A stretch of DNA of 64,000 nucleotides from JBBCJT01 sp037190665 (GTDB lineage Bacteria; Pseudomonadota; Alphaproteobacteria; Acetobacterales; Acetobacteraceae). A model generated the notes under the pieces. It saw nothing but the letters and a program-made list of their open reading frames with translations. It was not told where the DNA came from and made no database searches. Shown piece by piece: positions 1 to 8,263 of this stretch. The translations under genes were made by a program, and so were the position numbers. The stretch spans positions 1 through 64,000 of the forward strand of contig JBBCJT010000030.1 in assembly GCA_037190665.1 (NCBI GenBank), read 5' to 3'. Numbering within the stretch: position 1 is the stretch's first letter; the number at the start of each line of letters is the position of its first letter.

Positions 1-1
1 G

Positions 2-868
2 CTGGAGATCACGGACGTGCAGACCGCCGTCAACGCGCTGACGGCCGGCGAGATCCACGTGATGGAGAACGCCCCGGCCGACATGATGGACCTGCTGCGC
101 CGCAGCCGCGGCGTGACGCTGAAGCCGCGCGGCGTCGGCAACTTCATGCTGATGCGCTTCAACAGCGCGCAGGCGCCTTTCAACAACCGCAAGGTCCGCC
201 AGGCGGTGATGACGGCGGTGAACCAGAAGGAGTACCTGGACGCGCAGGTCGGCGACGACACGCTGGCCCAGACCTGCCCGTCGGTGCTGAGCTGCGAATC
301 CCCCTATGCGGTCGACCTGCCGGGGCCGGGCGCCGATCTCGAACGCGGCCGCGCGCTGCTGCGGGAGAGCGGTTACAACAACGAGAAGGTCATCATCCTG
401 CACCCCGCCGACCTGCCGTCCGGCAGCGCGATGGCGCCGGTCACGGAACAGCTCCTCAAGGCGCTGGGCATGAACACGCAGGTGGACTCGATGGACTGGA
501 ACAGCCTGCTCGCCCGGCGCAACCGCAACGTGCCGGTGTCCGAGGGCGGCTGGAGCATCGCGTGGGGGCTTTGGTCGAACCTCGACCTGATGAATCCGGT
601 CATCAACCTCAACCTCGATGGCCGCGGGGCGCGCGGCTATGTCGGCTGGGCCGACGCCCCGGAGATGGAGCGCCTGCGCGAGGCCTTCGCCTTCGAGACC
701 GATCCGGCGAAGCAGATGGACATCGCCGCCCAGCTCCAGCGCCTGTCGAACGAGGAGGCGTTCTCGATCCCGCTCGGCGGCTATCGCGCCGTGACGGCGC
801 ATCGCAGCAACGTGCGGGGCGTGGTGGCGGACCAGCTTCTGGTGTTCTGGAACATGGAAATCGCCTGA
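2..868 (+). CDS. ABC transporter substrate-binding protein, family 5 (5' end missing)
   Basis: This is the C-terminal part of a solute-binding protein of the peptide/nickel (SBP family 5) class, which captures a ligand in the periplasm for an ABC importer. The frame is open from the first bases of the window, so the true start lies to the left; about 288 residues are visible. Family features include the stretch FNNRKVRQAVMTAVNQ, where the second lobe begins, and a C-terminal region that ends in a short strand after a basic segment. The stop is at 866-868. No permease or ATPase gene is visible, so the ligand cannot be inferred. The family call is confident and the substrate is unknown. Confidence 0.85.
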   Translation: MEITDVQTAVNALTAGEIHVMENAPADMMDLLRRSRGVTLKPRGVGNFMLMRFNSAQAPFNNRKVRQAVMTAVNQKEYLDAQVGDDTLAQTCPSVLSCESPYAVDLPGPGADLERGRALLRESGYNNEKVIILHPADLPSGSAMAPVTEQLLKALGMNTQVDSMDWNSLLARRNRNVPVSEGGWSIAWGLWSNLDLMNPVINLNLDGRGARGYVGWADAPEMERLREAFAFETDPAKQMDIAAQLQRLSNEEAFSIPLGGYRAVTAHRSNVRGVVADQLLVFWNMEIA

Positions 869-881
869 GGAACGCGGGCCT

Positions 882-907
882 CCCCTCTCCCGCAAGCGGG
901 GGAGGGG
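882..907. repeat. Intergenic palindromic element, copy A
   Basis: This is a near-perfect inverted repeat with 12-nt arms (left arm CCCCTCTCCCGC) around a 2-nt centre. It lies 13 nt after the stop of the binding-protein gene. The flank GGGACGTTGCGTGAC at about 905-919 recurs beside the copy near 36120, and its reverse complement, with small changes, lies beside the copy near 56520. That makes this a dispersed REP/BIME-like family rather than a simple terminator, although it may also end transcription. Copy A is the shortest copy and has only one of the palindromes seen in the others. Confidence 0.75.
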
Positions 908-972
908 ACGTTGCGTGACGCTTCCCGCCTTCTTCCTTCCGGACGCATCGTCCCGGAGAAGGATGCTGCCTT

Positions 973-986
973 CGGCTGATCAGCCG
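973..986. other. 14-bp perfect palindrome in the norC upstream region
   Basis: CGGCTGATCAGCCG reads identically on both strands. It lies between repeat copy A and the TTTGC-N6-GCAAA site upstream of norC. It could be a protein-binding site, or chance in GC-rich DNA. No function is assigned. Confidence 0.35.
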
Positions 987-1045
987 CCGCGTACACGTGT
1001 CATGCCCCCGGCGCCGGGCCGCATGAGCGCGTCCGCCCCGGCCAG

Positions 1046-1061
1046 TTTGCAAAAACGCAAA
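1046..1061 (+). promoter_or_regulatory. NO-responsive Dnr/NnrR-type site upstream of norC
   Basis: TTTGC-N6-GCAAA is a perfect palindrome of the Crp/Fnr class, with half-sites resembling those bound by NnrR/Dnr-type regulators. A TA-containing hexamer (TAGCCA) is centred about 32 nt downstream, as expected for an activator at -41.5. The norC start follows after about 108 nt. Nearly identical sites occur at 5961 and 8595. The likely activator is the Crp/Fnr protein encoded at 11694, but that link is inferred. Confidence 0.75.
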
Positions 1062-1169
1062 GAGTCCCCCTCGGCGACAGGATAGCCATGGCCGTATCCG
1101 GTTCCGCGGCGCCCGCGTCGCGAGGCCGTTGCAGGACCATCAACACCCGTGCTGCGGAAGGATCAGCGC

Positions 1170-1622
1170 ATGGCCGAACGTCTGACGAAAACGGGAGCGC
1201 GCAATGTCTTCTACGGTGGATCGATCTTCTTCTTCGTCATCTTCATCGGCCTGACCGCGCACAGCCATTACTACATGCGCACGCATTCGACCGACGAGTC
1301 GACGCTGACGTCGGCGGTCGCGCGCGGCAAGCATGTCTGGGAGCGCCATTCCTGCATCAACTGCCACACGCTGCTCGGCGAAGGCGCGTATTTCGCCCCC
1401 GAGCTCGGCAATGTCTGGAAGCGCTACGGCGGCGAAGATGATGCGGCGACCGCCCGCGAGACGCTCATCGCGTGGATGCAGGCGCAGCCCACCGGCATCG
1501 AGGGGCGCCGCCAGATGCCCCAGTTCAATCTCACCGAGCAGGAGCTGAACGACCTCGCCGCCTTCCTCGAATGGACGAGCCGGATCAAGACCCAGAACTG
1601 GCCGCCCAACGAGGCCGGCTGA
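1170..1622 (+). CDS. norC: Nitric oxide reductase subunit C (cytochrome c)
   Basis: NorC is the membrane-anchored cytochrome c subunit of respiratory NO reductase and passes electrons from periplasmic donors to NorB. The 150-residue protein has one N-terminal membrane anchor (about residues 14-31), a single heme-c motif CINCH at 62-66, and a downstream Met in the RRQMPQF context that can be the axial ligand. Length and layout match the family. ATG 1170 is chosen because GGAAGGA lies just upstream; an in-frame GTG at 1149 is less likely. It is the first gene of norCBQD and sits downstream of a TTTGC-N6-GCAAA site. Confidence 0.97.
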   Translation: MAERLTKTGARNVFYGGSIFFFVIFIGLTAHSHYYMRTHSTDESTLTSAVARGKHVWERHSCINCHTLLGEGAYFAPELGNVWKRYGGEDDAATARETLIAWMQAQPTGIEGRRQMPQFNLTEQELNDLAAFLEWTSRIKTQNWPPNEAG

Positions 1623-1658
1623 GATGGCGCTTCCGCAAGATCCGACCAGGAACAGGTC

Positions 1659-3008
1659 ATGACACGATATCGCTCCCAGAACGTCGCGATGCTCTATTTC
1701 TACGGAGCGCTTGTGCTGTTCGTCGCACAGGTCGCCTTCGGTGTGCTCGCGGGCCTGATCTACGTTTTGCCCAACACGCTGTCCGAACTGCTGCCGTTCA
1801 ACATCGTGCGGATGATCCATACCAACGCGCTGGTGGTGTGGCTGCTGCTCGGCTTCATGGGCGCGACCTACTACCTGCTGCCCGAGGAGACGGAGACCGA
1901 GCTCTACAGCACCAGGATAGCGGTGGTGCAGTTCTGGCTGTTCTTCGTGGCCGCCGCGATCGCCGTGGTCGGCTACCTGTTCCGCATCCACGAGGGACGC
2001 GAGTTCCTGGAACAGCCCTTCATCATCAAGGTCGGCATCGTCGTCGTGGTGCTGATGTTCCTGTTCAACATCACGCTGACGGCGCTGAAGGGCCGCAAGA
2101 CCACGGTGACGAACATCCTGCTGTTCGGCCTGTGGGGTCTCGCGATCTTCTTCCTGTTCGCCTTCTACAACCCGACCAACCTCGCGCTCGACAAGCTCTA
2201 CTGGTGGTACGTGATCCATCTGTGGGTGGAAGGCGTGTGGGAGCTGATCATGGCCTCCGTCCTGGCCTTCCTGATGATCAAGCTCACCGGCGTGGACCGC
2301 GAGGTGGTGGAGAAGTGGCTGTACGTGATCGTCGGCCTGGCGCTGTTCTCCGGCATCCTGGGCACCGGCCACCACTACTACTGGATCGGCGCGCCGGGGT
2401 ACTGGCAGTGGATCGGCTCGCTGTTCTCCACGCTCGAGGTCGCGCCGTTCTTCTCCATGGTGCTGTTCACCTTCCACATGACCTGGAAGGCCGGCCGCAA
2501 CCATCCGAACAAGGCGGCGCTGCTGTGGGCGATCGGCTGCTCGGTGATGGCGTTCTTCGGCGCCGGCGTGTGGGGCTTCCTGCACACGCTGTCCTCGGTG
2601 AACTACTACACCCACGGCACCCAGATTACCGCCGCGCACGGCCACCTCGCCTTCTTCGGCGCCTACGTGATGCTCAACCTCGCGGTGATGGCCTACGCCA
2701 TCCCGGAACTGCGCGGGCGCGCGCCCTATAACCAGTGGCTCTCCATCACGAGCTTCTGGATGATGGTCACGGCCATGTCGGTGATGACCTTCGCGCTCAC
2801 CTTCGCGGGCGTTGTGCAGGTCCATCTCCAGCGCGTGCTCGGCCAGTCCTTCATGGAGGTGCAGGACCAGATCGCGCTGTTCTACTGGGTCCGGCTCGGC
2901 TCGGGCGTGATCGTGGTGATCTCGGCGCTGATGTTCATCTGGGCGGTGCTGGTGCCCGGACGGCAGGGCAAGGCGGAGCCGTACGGCCTCGCGCAGCCGG
3001 CCGAGTAA
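1659..3008 (+). CDS. norB: Nitric oxide reductase subunit B (catalytic)
   Basis: This is the catalytic subunit of cytochrome-c-dependent NO reductase, a heme-copper-oxidase-superfamily enzyme that couples two NO into N2O in the inner membrane. The 449-residue protein is almost entirely transmembrane (about 12 helices). Visible ligands include His54 in RMIHTNAL (low-spin heme), the GTGHHYYW pair for FeB, and the HGHLAFFG histidines near residue 328 for the two hemes. The Glu-rich WVEGVWEL segment is also typical of cNOR. The absence of a long N-terminal quinol-oxidase-like extension argues for the cNOR rather than the qNOR type, in line with the adjacent norC. ATG 1659 has an upstream CCAGGAAC. 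Confidence 0.97.
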   Translation: MTRYRSQNVAMLYFYGALVLFVAQVAFGVLAGLIYVLPNTLSELLPFNIVRMIHTNALVVWLLLGFMGATYYLLPEETETELYSTRIAVVQFWLFFVAAAIAVVGYLFRIHEGREFLEQPFIIKVGIVVVVLMFLFNITLTALKGRKTTVTNILLFGLWGLAIFFLFAFYNPTNLALDKLYWWYVIHLWVEGVWELIMASVLAFLMIKLTGVDREVVEKWLYVIVGLALFSGILGTGHHYYWIGAPGYWQWIGSLFSTLEVAPFFSMVLFTFHMTWKAGRNHPNKAALLWAIGCSVMAFFGAGVWGFLHTLSSVNYYTHGTQITAAHGHLAFFGAYVMLNLAVMAYAIPELRGRAPYNQWLSITSFWMMVTAMSVMTFALTFAGVVQVHLQRVLGQSFMEVQDQIALFYWVRLGSGVIVVISALMFIWAVLVPGRQGKAEPYGLAQPAE

Positions 3009-3032
3009 CGGCAAGGGAGAGGACCCGCAGCG

Positions 3033-3854
3033 ATGAACATGCTCCGCCGCCCGTCGCCGCCCGCTCCGGGCGGCGAGCCCGGGGTTCCCGCCTACACCGC
3101 CTCCGGCCAGGAGTGCGCGCTGTTCGAGAAGGCGTGGGAGCGTGGCCTGCCCCTGTTGCTGAAGGGGCCGACCGGGGCGGGCAAGACGCGCTTCGTGCTG
3201 CACATGGCCGCCCGCCTCGGCCTGCCGGTGTCCACCGTGGTCTGCCATGACGACCTGACCGCGGCGGACCTCACCGGCCGGCATCTGCTGAAGGGCGGCG
3301 AGACGGTGTGGATGGACGGGCCGCTGACCCGCGCCGTCCGCGCCGGCGGGCTCTGCTACCTCGACGAGATCGTCGAGGCGCGGAAGGACGTGGCGGTGGT
3401 GCTCCACTCGCTGACCGACGACCGGCGCATCCTGCCGCTGGAGCGCACCGGCGAGGAACTGCGGGCGCCGCCCTCCTTCATGCTCGTGATCTCCTACAAC
3501 CCCGGCTATCAGAACCTGCTGAAGAACCTGAAGCCGTCCACCCGCCAGCGCTTCGTCTCCATCACCTTCGACTTCCTGCCCCGCGAGCAGGAGATCGCCG
3601 TGGTGTCCCGCGAGAGCGGGCTCGGCGAGGCGGATGTCGCGCCGCTGGTGGACCTCGCGCGGCGGCTGCGCAGCCTCAAGGGCCAGGATATCGAGGAAGG
3701 CGTCTCGACCCGGCTCATCATCTACTGCGCGAGCCTGATCGGCGCCGGCATGCCGCTGCCCGCGGCGGTGACGGCGGCGCTGATCGAACCGCTGACCGAC
3801 GAGCCCGAGGTCAAGGCCGCACTCGCCGAAATCGCCCGCGCCTGCCTGGGCTGA
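3033..3854 (+). CDS. norQ: NorQ, MoxR-type AAA+ ATPase for NO reductase activation
   Basis: NorQ is a cytoplasmic AAA+ ATPase of the MoxR/CbbQ family that works with the VWA protein NorD to mature or activate the NorCB complex, probably by inserting the non-heme iron. The 273-residue protein has a Walker A motif GPTGAGKT at 45-52, a Walker B-like LCYLDEIVEA near 107-116, and a sensor region with the SYNPGYQ segment typical of CbbQ/NorQ. It lies 24 nt after norB and 9 nt before norD, so the four genes probably form one operon. The assignment rests on motifs and context and is firm. Confidence 0.93.
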   Translation: MNMLRRPSPPAPGGEPGVPAYTASGQECALFEKAWERGLPLLLKGPTGAGKTRFVLHMAARLGLPVSTVVCHDDLTAADLTGRHLLKGGETVWMDGPLTRAVRAGGLCYLDEIVEARKDVAVVLHSLTDDRRILPLERTGEELRAPPSFMLVISYNPGYQNLLKNLKPSTRQRFVSITFDFLPREQEIAVVSRESGLGEADVAPLVDLARRLRSLKGQDIEEGVSTRLIIYCASLIGAGMPLPAAVTAALIEPLTDEPEVKAALAEIARACLG

Positions 3855-3863
3855 GCGCGGCCG

Positions 3864-5765
3864 ATGCTCGATTTCCTCGAGCTTGAAGAGACGGTCGGCC
3901 GGTTCTGGCACCGGCTGGTCGGCGGCACCGCAAGCTGGCCCCGCCATCCCGACAGCGCGGTGACGCTGGCCGAAATCGGCCCGATGCTCAGCGTCTGCTT
4001 CCGCGGCTTTGGCGGCGCACGCGGCATCCGCCTTGCTCCCGCGCACGGACGCAGCGCGGGCCACCGGCTGAACTGGCGCCAGCGCGTGGGGCTGGGGGAG
4101 GAACGCCTCGCGCACCCGTTTCGCACCGCGGACAGCCTGCACCTGCCGCCCGAGATCGCGCTGTTCGCCGACGCCGCGCTGAACCGCGACCTCTATGTAT
4201 GGCTGGCCGCCTGCATGGCCGCCTCCGCACCCGAACCCGTGGCCGAAGCCGATCCGCTGCAGCAGGACCTCGCGCTGCTGGCGGCGGCGGAGCGCATGGT
4301 CGATACCGTGCTGACGGCGTTTCCCGGCCTCGGCCCGCGCTACCATCGCCTCGCCGCCGCGACGCGCGCGGTCCGCGCCCGTGGCCCGCTGCCCGCGACC
4401 GAGGCACGGGTCGAGGCGCTGATCGGGCAACTGCTGGACAAGGAAGGCCCGGGCGCACCGCAGGTCGCCGTGGCCCCGCACGCCTGGGGCAGGGCGCCGC
4501 GCGGCTATCTGCCCGCGCTCGCCGTGCCGCTCTGGCCCTGGGTGGCGGTCCCCATCGCCGCGCCGTCCCGCCGCCGCGACGACGACGCGGCCCCGCGCCC
4601 GGCCCGCACGGATGCCGGCGCGATCCGCCACCACACGGCGCAGCGCGAGGAGGCGACGGACGGCAAGGACCGCAGCCCCTTCATCCTCAACCGCTTCGAG
4701 AAGATCCTCGCCATGTCGGAGATGGTGCGGGTCGACCGCCCGTCCGACGACAGCGACGACCACGACCCGCAGGCCGCCGACGAGCTGGACGACATGGTGC
4801 TCGGCGAGCGCAAGGGCCGGCCGGCCGCGCGCTTCCGCTTCGATCTCGACCTGCCGCCCGAGGCGGTGGACCGCGCGCGGCTGACCGGCGCCGCGCTTTA
4901 TCCGGAGTGGGACTTCCGCGCCGGCGCCTATCTCGACGATCATTGCCGCGTGCTCACCGGGCTCGTCGAAGCGGATGCCTCCGCCGGCGCCGACGATCCG
5001 GCCACGCGCGCGCTGGTACGGCGCGTGCGCAAGCAGTTCGAGGCGCTGCGCCCGCGTCGCGAGCCGCTGCGCGGGCAGATCGACGGCGCGGATCTCGACC
5101 TCGACGCGGTGGTGCGCCGGCAGACCGACCTCGCCGCCGGCGGCGCCGGCAGCGACCGCATCCACATCGCCGGCCGGCCGCAGGCGTTCGACCTCGCGGT
5201 GACGACGCTGATGGACGTGTCGCTGTCCACCGATTCCTGGTTCGACGAGCTGCGGGTGCTGGATGTCGAGAAGCAGGCGCTCTCGGTGCTGGCGCACGGA
5301 CTGGCGGCGTGCGGCGACCGGCACGAGATCCTGACCTTCACCTCGCGCCGCCGCGACTGGGTGCGCATCGAGACGGTGAAGCGGTTCGACGAAGCCATGG
5401 GCGATGCGGTCGATGCGCGCATCGCCGCGCTGCGGCCCGGCTACTACACCCGCATCGGCGCCGCGATCCGCCACGCCGCCGCCGGTCTGAAGCGGCAGCC
5501 CGACCGCAGGAAGCTGCTGCTCGTGCTGACCGACGGCAAGCCCAACGACATCGACCACTACGAGGGGCGCTTCGCCATGGAGGACACGCGCAAGGCCGTT
5601 CTGGAAGCGCGGCGGACGGGCATCGCCGTCTTCGCCGTCACGGTGGACCGCGAATCGCGCGCGTACATCCCGTTCCTGTTCGGACAGTCCGGCCACGCCA
5701 TCGTCTCGCGGCTGTCGCGCCTGCCCGCGGCGCTGCCGGCGATCTACCGCGCGCTCGCGGCCTGA
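3864..5765 (+). CDS. norD: NorD, VWA-domain NO reductase activation protein
   Basis: NorD partners the NorQ ATPase in activating NO reductase; the pair resembles CbbQ/CbbO. The 633-residue protein has a long, poorly conserved N-terminal region, an acidic low-complexity stretch near residues 288-305, and a C-terminal von Willebrand A domain. The MIDAS-like signature DVSLST lies near residue 450 and the second metal-binding segment is VLTDGKPND. No signal peptide or membrane helix is evident, so it is cytoplasmic. It begins 9 nt after norQ. The next small gene begins 11 nt after its stop, with AAGGAGAG spanning the junction. Confidence 0.93.
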   Translation: MLDFLELEETVGRFWHRLVGGTASWPRHPDSAVTLAEIGPMLSVCFRGFGGARGIRLAPAHGRSAGHRLNWRQRVGLGEERLAHPFRTADSLHLPPEIALFADAALNRDLYVWLAACMAASAPEPVAEADPLQQDLALLAAAERMVDTVLTAFPGLGPRYHRLAAATRAVRARGPLPATEARVEALIGQLLDKEGPGAPQVAVAPHAWGRAPRGYLPALAVPLWPWVAVPIAAPSRRRDDDAAPRPARTDAGAIRHHTAQREEATDGKDRSPFILNRFEKILAMSEMVRVDRPSDDSDDHDPQAADELDDMVLGERKGRPAARFRFDLDLPPEAVDRARLTGAALYPEWDFRAGAYLDDHCRVLTGLVEADASAGADDPATRALVRRVRKQFEALRPRREPLRGQIDGADLDLDAVVRRQTDLAAGGAGSDRIHIAGRPQAFDLAVTTLMDVSLSTDSWFDELRVLDVEKQALSVLAHGLAACGDRHEILTFTSRRRDWVRIETVKRFDEAMGDAVDARIAALRPGYYTRIGAAIRHAAAGLKRQPDRRKLLLVLTDGKPNDIDHYEGRFAMEDTRKAVLEARRTGIAVFAVTVDRESRAYIPFLFGQSGHAIVSRLSRLPAALPAIYRALAA

Positions 5766-5776
5766 AGGAGAGGGCG

Positions 5777-5932
5777 GTGAGCGACGCACAGATCGGCCTG
5801 ATGGTCGCCGCGCCATGCATCGCGGTGATGGCGGTGCTGCTCTATCGCATGGGCGTGCTGCAGAAGACCGGCCTGATCACGGCGATCCTCGCCACGCTGG
5901 CCGTCGCGACGGTGCTGTTCCTCGAACAATAG
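5777..5932 (+). CDS. Small membrane protein at the end of the nor operon
   Basis: This 51-residue protein of unknown function begins at GTG 5777 with a strong AAGGAGAG at 5765-5772. It contains two hydrophobic stretches, roughly residues 6-22 and 28-47, separated by a short basic turn (RMGVLQKTG), so it is probably a two-helix membrane hairpin. Its position 11 nt behind norD suggests co-translation with the NO reductase genes. A role as an accessory subunit of NorCB is possible but not shown. The strong ribosome site and membrane-like composition support a real gene. Confidence 0.7.
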   Translation: MSDAQIGLMVAAPCIAVMAVLLYRMGVLQKTGLITAILATLAVATVLFLEQ

Positions 5933-5960
5933 CGCGCGGCAGCGTCGCAAGCCGCACCTG

Positions 5961-5976
5961 TTTGCGGTGTCGCAAA
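5961..5976 (+). promoter_or_regulatory. NO-responsive Dnr/NnrR-type site upstream of the DUF2249 block
   Basis: This is a perfect TTTGC-N6-GCAAA palindrome. A good -10-like hexamer TATCCT is centred 33 nt downstream at 5999-6004, and the first gene starts at 6046. It indicates that the five-gene block up to 8541 has its own promoter with the same regulation as norC and nirK. Confidence 0.75.
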
Positions 5977-6045
5977 GTCACGAAGCCGGCGCCCGCCTTA
6001 TCCTGTCGTGATCCGCCGTTCACGCGATCCGTAACGCGAGGCATC

Positions 6046-6339
6046 ATGCATACATCACCGTCTCAACCGCTGGACGTGCGGCAGATCCCCCCGCCGGTCC
6101 GCCACGCCACCATCTTCTCGATCCTGCAAGACCTCGCGCCGGGCACGTCGCTGTTCATCGTCAACGACCACGATCCGGTGCCGCTCCATCGCCAGATAGA
6201 TGCGCGTTATCCCGATGCCTATTCCTGGACCTACCTGTTGCAGGGCCCCGACCTCTGGCAGGTCGAGATCGGCCGGCTCGACGCGGCCGCGGAACACGCC
6301 GCCGGCTGCGATTCGGACGGCGGCTGCACCTGCGGCTGA
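6046..6339 (+). CDS. DUF2249 domain protein
   Basis: This 97-residue protein consists of a single DUF2249 domain. Diagnostic segments are LDVRQIPPPVRHATIF, NDHDPVPLH and a following W/L-rich strand with QGPDLWQVEIGR. A Cys-containing tail (two cysteines near the C-terminus, CDSDGGCTCG) follows the domain. DUF2249 proteins are often encoded beside denitrification and NO-stress genes, but their biochemical role is not established. The gene begins 70 nt after a TTTGC-N6-GCAAA site, so NO-dependent expression is likely. The start at ATG 6046 has only a weak upstream purine stretch. Confidence 0.8.
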   Translation: MHTSPSQPLDVRQIPPPVRHATIFSILQDLAPGTSLFIVNDHDPVPLHRQIDARYPDAYSWTYLLQGPDLWQVEIGRLDAAAEHAAGCDSDGGCTCG

Positions 6340-6372
6340 GGTGGCCGCTCGCCGGCATCGGAGAAGCGGGTG

Positions 6373-7761
6373 ATGCCGATGGCATCGATCTCGCGCTGGA
6401 CGATGAGCTACTTCGCCGTGGCGCTCGCCTTCCTGCTGACCGCCGAGGCGATGATGGCGGCCGGGATCGGCTACCCGTTCACGGACCTCGCCGATCCCGT
6501 CACGCTGATCCTCGTCCATCTGGTCACGATCGGCTGGCTGAGCCTGGCGATGGCCGGGGCGCTGATCCAGTTCCTGCCGGTGCTGCTGGTGCAGCCGCTC
6601 GCCGCCCCGCGTCTCGCGCTGCCGGTGCTGGCGCTGATCGTCACCGGGCTCGGCGGGCTGTGCGCCGGCTTCCTCGCGGCATCCGGCCTGATTGCGCTGC
6701 CGGCCGAATTGCTGCCGGCGGGGGGCGTGCTGCTCCTCGCGGGGTTCGCCCTGCTCGTGTTCATGCTGGGCCGGACGCTCGCCGGCGCGCGGCCGCTGGC
6801 GCAGGCACCCCGCTTCGTGGCGGTGGGCCTCGCCTGCCTGCTCGCCACCGCGTCGAGCGGGACGCTGTTCGCGGCCCTGCGGTCGGGAACGCTCGATCTT
6901 CCGGCCGCGGCCGGGCTGATGACGGCGGGGGTGCCCTATCACGCGCTGCTCGGCTTCGGCGGCTGGCTGAGCTTCACCGCGTTCGGCGTCAGCTACCGGC
7001 TGCTGTCGATGTTCATGATGGCGCCGGAGATCGAACGGCGCACCACGCGCGCCGCGCTGATCGGCGGCGCCGCCGCGCTGGCGCTCGCGGCGGCCGCGCT
7101 CGCCGCGCTGGGCCTGGACCGCGGCGATGGCGGGCTGCTGCTGGCGGCGGTGTCGGCGCTGGCGTTCGCCACGGCCCTCTACGGGGCCGATGTGGTCACG
7201 CTGTACCGCGTGCGGCGCCGCCGGCAGCTCGAGATCAACATGCAGGCCAGCATCGTCGCCTTCGCGATGCTGGCGCTGTCCGCCGTCGCATTGCCGGTCG
7301 CACTCGCGGCCGGGGTGCCGGCGTCCCTGCTGATCGCCCCGGTGTTTCTGTTCGCCTTCGGCTGGCTGTCCGGGTTGACGCTCGCGCAACTGGTCAAGAT
7401 CGTCTCGTTCATGACCTGGCTCGAGACCTACAGCCGGTCGCTCGGCCACATCCGGCCGCCGCGTGTCGGGGAACTGCTCGCCGAACACCGCGCGCGGATC
7501 TGGTTCGCGCTGTATTTCGGCGGCGTCGCGCTGGGCACGGTCGCGCTCGTCGCCGGACCCGATCCGGCGTTCCGGATCGCCGCCCTGCTCTGCCTCGCCG
7601 GGACCGCCGGGATTGCCTGCGAGCTGATCCGCGTCCGCCGGCTGGCCGAGATCGACCCCGCCCGCCGCCCGCCGGACGGGCGCCGGCCGCGCCTGTTCCT
7701 GCCGCGTTCAGATGAGAGGAGACCCATCCATGGCGCCGTCCCCGCCCATCCGCGAGCTTGA
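6373..7761 (+). CDS. Multi-pass membrane protein of unknown function in the NO regulon
   Basis: This 462-residue protein is almost wholly hydrophobic, with about 12 predicted helices and few loops. Conserved-looking histidines occur within helices: HLVTIGWLS near residue 52 and PYHALLGFGG near 190. This recalls heme- or copper-binding membrane proteins such as NnrS or heme-copper subunit I-like proteins, but I do not see enough to name a family. The start ATG 6373 follows GGAGAAG; GTG 6370 is an alternative. The end overlaps the next gene by 32 nt, suggesting translational coupling. Context within an NO-regulated block suggests a role in NO or metal handling. Confidence 0.75.
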   Translation: MPMASISRWTMSYFAVALAFLLTAEAMMAAGIGYPFTDLADPVTLILVHLVTIGWLSLAMAGALIQFLPVLLVQPLAAPRLALPVLALIVTGLGGLCAGFLAASGLIALPAELLPAGGVLLLAGFALLVFMLGRTLAGARPLAQAPRFVAVGLACLLATASSGTLFAALRSGTLDLPAAAGLMTAGVPYHALLGFGGWLSFTAFGVSYRLLSMFMMAPEIERRTTRAALIGGAAALALAAAALAALGLDRGDGGLLLAAVSALAFATALYGADVVTLYRVRRRRQLEINMQASIVAFAMLALSAVALPVALAAGVPASLLIAPVFLFAFGWLSGLTLAQLVKIVSFMTWLETYSRSLGHIRPPRVGELLAEHRARIWFALYFGGVALGTVALVAGPDPAFRIAALLCLAGTAGIACELIRVRRLAEIDPARRPPDGRRPRLFLPRSDERRPIHGAVPAHPRA

Positions 7762-8263
7762 CGTCCGGCCCATGCTGCAGGCCGGCGAGGAGCCGTTCCA
7801 GGCGATCATGGACGCGGTCGGCGCGCTGGCGCCTGGGGAGGCGCTGCGGCTCTACGCCCCGTTCCGGCCGGTGCCGCTGTTCTCCGTGATGGGCAACCGC
7901 GGCTTTTCCGCCCAGGACCGGCGGCTGCCGGACGGCGACTGGGAGGTGACCTTCACCCCGGTGGCGGGACTGGCGCAGGAAGAAGGCCTCTCCATCGGCA
8001 GCAGCCCCGCGGCCAATCTGTGGCCCAGCCCGATCGTGGAACTGGACCTGTGCGACCTCGACCCGCCGGAACCGATGGTCCGCATCCTGGAGGCGCTGCA
8101 GGAACTCGCACCCGGCGACACGCTGTTCGCGCTGCTGGCGCGCGAGCCGATCTTCCTGTTCCCCGAACTCGCCCGGCGCGGGCACGAATGGGCCGGCAAT
8201 TTCGATGCGTCCAGGACGACCTATCGCCTGATGGTCCGCGTGGGCGACGTGCTCCAGCTATGA
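7730..8263 (+). CDS. Tandem DUF2249 protein
   Basis: The 177-residue protein holds two DUF2249-like domains in a row, about residues 7-80 (from LDVRPML) and 100-175 (from LDLCDLDPPEP). Each has the APGE/APGD turn that marks the family, but neither keeps the NDHDP motif of the single-domain protein at 6046. They may therefore have lost a metal- or ligand-binding site. ATG 7730 is preferred because AGAGGAGA lies 9 nt upstream; ATG 7712 is in frame but overlaps that ribosome site. The gene overlaps both neighbours, so it is part of one translational unit. Confidence 0.78.
   Translation: MAPSPPIRELDVRPMLQAGEEPFQAIMDAVGALAPGEALRLYAPFRPVPLFSVMGNRGFSAQDRRLPDGDWEVTFTPVAGLAQEEGLSIGSSPAANLWPSPIVELDLCDLDPPEPMVRILEALQELAPGDTLFALLAREPIFLFPELARRGHEWAGNFDASRTTYRLMVRVGDVLQL

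Noticed and set aside
1140..5816. A 1558-codon open frame on the minus strand opposite norCBQD
   Set aside because: The plus strand holds four well-characterised nor genes here. The antisense frame is Arg/His/Gln-rich with no family features, as expected from strong third-position GC bias.
6055..7488. Long minus-strand frame opposite the DUF2249 and membrane-protein genes
   Set aside because: Gln/Arg/His-rich shadow. The plus-strand frames have ribosome sites, overlaps typical of operons and recognisable domains or helices.
6373..7761. Naming the membrane protein NnrS
   Set aside because: The size and the NO context fit, but the N-terminal and loop signatures I would expect for NnrS were not visible, so I left the family open.
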